Of a stretch of DNA of 15,373 nt, positions 13,583 to 15,373 are shown piece after piece. Within the stretch, counting starts at the first letter, position 1. The number at the start of each line of letters is the position of its first letter. The stretch is from Brevibacillus sp. GTDB taxonomy: Bacteria; Bacillota; Bacilli; Brevibacillales; Brevibacillaceae. The position numbers and the translations under genes are program-made. The notes under the pieces were generated by a model. That model worked only from the letters and a program-made list of their open reading frames with translations, was not told where the DNA came from and did not search any database. Location of the stretch: the NCBI GenBank assembly GCA_029240815.1, contig JARDZO010000119.1, positions 1-15,373 on the forward strand. The letters are read 5' to 3'.

Positions 13583-15373
13583 TTACATTTGAGTCGGCTG
13601 CAAATTCCCCTTTTCTGCTTTCTTCGCCTGACGCTTGACTTGACGAGCCAATTTGCGAGCCAAACGTTTTTCCTTTGCCCCTTCAAACAGAGAATACAAG
13701 ACGGGAACCAAGACCAGTGTCACGATCGTGTGGAAGACGAGCCCCGAAATAACAGCGGTAGCAAGCGGTGCTTCCAGATCGGAGCCTTCTGCCATGGCCA
13801 AGCCCATCGGGAGCATCCCCAGAATAGCCGTCAGCTTGGTCATGATGACAGGACGTACCCGTTCCTTGGTACCTAGAACGATCGCCTCCGCCAAATTCAT
13901 ACCGCGACCGCGCAGCAGGTTGATTCGGTCGATCAGCAGGATGGCGTTTGACACCACGATACCGACCAGCATAATAATCCCGATCATCGCCATTTCACCA
14001 AACACACGCTGCGTCAAGACAAAACCAATCACTACCCCGACGAGAGCCATCGGAATCGTCAACAAAATAATGAACGGTTGAGAGAGACGTCCAAACTGGG
14101 CGACCATAACTACGTAGATCAATGCGAGCACTCCGGCAAACACGAAGACTCCCTGAGTCATGTTCGCGCTCTGCTCTTTCAGCTTCCCGGCAATATCAAT
14201 GGAGTATCCGGCTGGAACCGCGAGCGCGGGCAGCTTCTCTGTGATTTGTCGGCCAACTGCTCCCAAATCACTTCCTTGCAATTCAGCTGAAACGGTAACG
14301 ATGCGTTCGCCTTTTTCATGTGTGATGACGACAGGAGATTTACTGTACGTCCATTCTACCAATTCTGACAGCGGTACTTGTGCCCCACTCTTGCTGCTGA
14401 TCATCATGCTATGCAGCTGATCCGGATGCTTCAGCCAGTTGTCAGGGAGCTTGGCGACAACATCTACCTCGATCCCGTCTTTTGTAATAGACGTAATCGG
14501 TTGATCGCCAATCATCGTACTGAGCTGCTGCAGCAAGGAGCGCGGATCTACATTTAGACGCGACATGGCTTCCTGCTTCGGAACGAGGGTTACTTTTTCC
14601 TTTCCTTCTTTAAAGTCATTGCGGATGTTGTCGACGCCTGGAATGGTTGCTAGCATGCCTTCCACGTCTGTGGCGATCTTGCGCATTTGCTCCAAGTCGT
14701 CGCCCACGATATCCAGCTGGATCGGGGCGTCTGTTCCCTGACCACCAAAGTTTGTCGCGATCGATTCAATGCCTGGGATTGCTTTCAGGCGTTCATTGAT
14801 ATCTGCGGTCAACGTTTCCTTGTCACGCTCGCGTTCACTCTTTGGACGCAAGGAGATAAATATTTCCGAGTTTTCTTTGGAAGAGAAGAAGAAAACATCT
14901 TTTACCTCGGGAATTTCACGCAATGCTGTTTCTCCTGCCAACGCGGCCTTTTGGGTTTTTTCCAGTGTCGAGCCGATAGGCATCTCAATAGAGGCAAACA
15001 CCAGATTTTCGTTGGCATCAATCCCTTGCCCCATCTTCATGAGCGGCGTCATCATGCCCGCTACGACGAATAATGCTACGGCGACAAGCAAGGTTTTTAC
15101 TCGGTGGCGCAAAGCCATTTGAAGAAGCTTGCTAAACCAGCGAACAATCGTATGCTCCTTCGCCTCTCCTTCAAGCGAAACTTTCTTATCCTTTTGCAAG
15201 AAGCGATCCGAGAAAACAGGTACAAAGAAGAAGGCAGCGATAGTAGAAGCCACGATTGCCGAAGAAACAGTAAACGCAATCGTTGCCAGAATCGGCTTCA
15301 GCCAGTCTTCAAAATCCGCGAAAACTAACGGCAAAAATACGATGATAATCGTCAATTGCGACGTAAAGACAGG
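13583..15373 (-). CDS. RND-family exporter, AcrB/SwrC type, C-terminal part
   Basis: The last 596 residues of a hydrophobe/amphiphile efflux transporter, which uses the proton gradient to export compounds across the membrane; in Gram-positives the best known is SwrC, linked to surfactin tolerance. The frame is open to the window edge (Pro-Val-Phe-Thr-Ser-Gln before the first candidate Leu), so the N-terminal half, including motif-bearing helix 4, lies outside. Visible parts are a membrane segment (TIIIVFLPLVFADFEDWLK), the second large extracytoplasmic loop (about residues 100-380 of the fragment), then helices 8-12 with the family sequences AMIGIIMLVGIVVSNAILLI and RVRPVIMTKLTAILGMLP. The tail is Lys/Arg-rich (KRLARKLARQVKRQAKKAEK). 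Substrate unknown. It is followed by its own terminator and an independent SDR gene. Confidence 0.95.
   Translation of the reverse strand, partial: PVFTSQLTIIIVFLPLVFADFEDWLKPILATIAFTVSSAIVASTIAAFFFVPVFSDRFLQKDKKVSLEGEAKEHTIVRWFSKLLQMALRHRVKTLLVAVALFVVAGMMTPLMKMGQGIDANENLVFASIEMPIGSTLEKTQKAALAGETALREIPEVKDVFFFSSKENSEIFISLRPKSERERDKETLTADINERLKAIPGIESIATNFGGQGTDAPIQLDIVGDDLEQMRKIATDVEGMLATIPGVDNIRNDFKEGKEKVTLVPKQEAMSRLNVDPRSLLQQLSTMIGDQPITSITKDGIEVDVVAKLPDNWLKHPDQLHSMMISSKSGAQVPLSELVEWTYSKSPVVITHEKGERIVTVSAELQGSDLGAVGRQITEKLPALAVPAGYSIDIAGKLKEQSANMTQGVFVFAGVLALIYVVMVAQFGRLSQPFIILLTIPMALVGVVIGFVLTQRVFGEMAMIGIIMLVGIVVSNAILLIDRINLLRGRGMNLAEAIVLGTKERVRPVIMTKLTAILGMLPMGLAMAEGSDLEAPLATAVISGLVFHTIVTLVLVPVLYSLFEGAKEKRLARKLARQVKRQAKKAEKGNLQPTQM

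Noticed and set aside
13653..14081. Plus-strand open frame of 142 codons, with several others through 15328
   Set aside because: All are antisense to the RND exporter and lack family features and ribosome sites.

Overview
The window looks like chromosomal DNA from an endospore-forming Bacillales species, most like Brevibacillus or a close relative. The reasons are strong AGGAGG-type ribosome binding sites, a YheC/YheD-family spore-associated ATP-grasp protein, an acyl-CoA ligase resembling B. subtilis YngI, and typical rho-independent terminators. The genus is inferred from overall protein character; no database was searched. No mobile element, tRNA, rRNA or CRISPR array was seen.

Layout. 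Positions 1-1419 (+) hold the 3' part of an amidase gene. It converges across a shared hairpin terminator on a two-helix membrane protein gene (-, to about 1937). The 309-base gap that follows carries inverted repeats and a sigma-A-like promoter driving a Nudix hydrolase and a GNAT acetyltransferase (+, 2247-3220). A strong bidirectional terminator at 3272-3306 separates these from a minus-strand cluster running from about 5793 down to 3325: thioredoxin-like protein, RluD-type pseudouridine synthase and YheC/D-like ATP-grasp protein.

The centre is a divergent unit: a LysR-type regulator (-, 5956-6843) and leuC-leuD (+, 6959-8970), the two subunits of isopropylmalate isomerase in leucine synthesis. 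leuC and leuD overlap by ATGA and end in a clean terminator. The 115-base gap between regulator and leuC has recognisable, overlapping divergent promoters and a LysR-type dyad centred about 65 bases upstream of the predicted leuC start point. This is the most informative regulatory signal in the window.

The right part is all minus strand: a second GNAT acetyltransferase (9062-9571), a long acyl-CoA synthetase with a sigma-E-like promoter (9792-11450), a membrane-anchored extracytoplasmic protein (11570-12043), a YajQ-family nucleotide-binding protein (12135-12626), a divergent SDR protein lacking the catalytic Tyr and Lys (12664-13452), and the C-terminal 596 residues of an AcrB/SwrC-type RND exporter (13583 to the window end). 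Most units are bounded by their own hairpin terminators, so the region reads as independent housekeeping and stress or sporulation genes rather than one dedicated system. I found no convincing novel multi-gene system. The best leads are the LysR/leuCD switch, the SDR with an altered active site, the possible sporulation control of the ligase, and the two uncharacterised membrane proteins.
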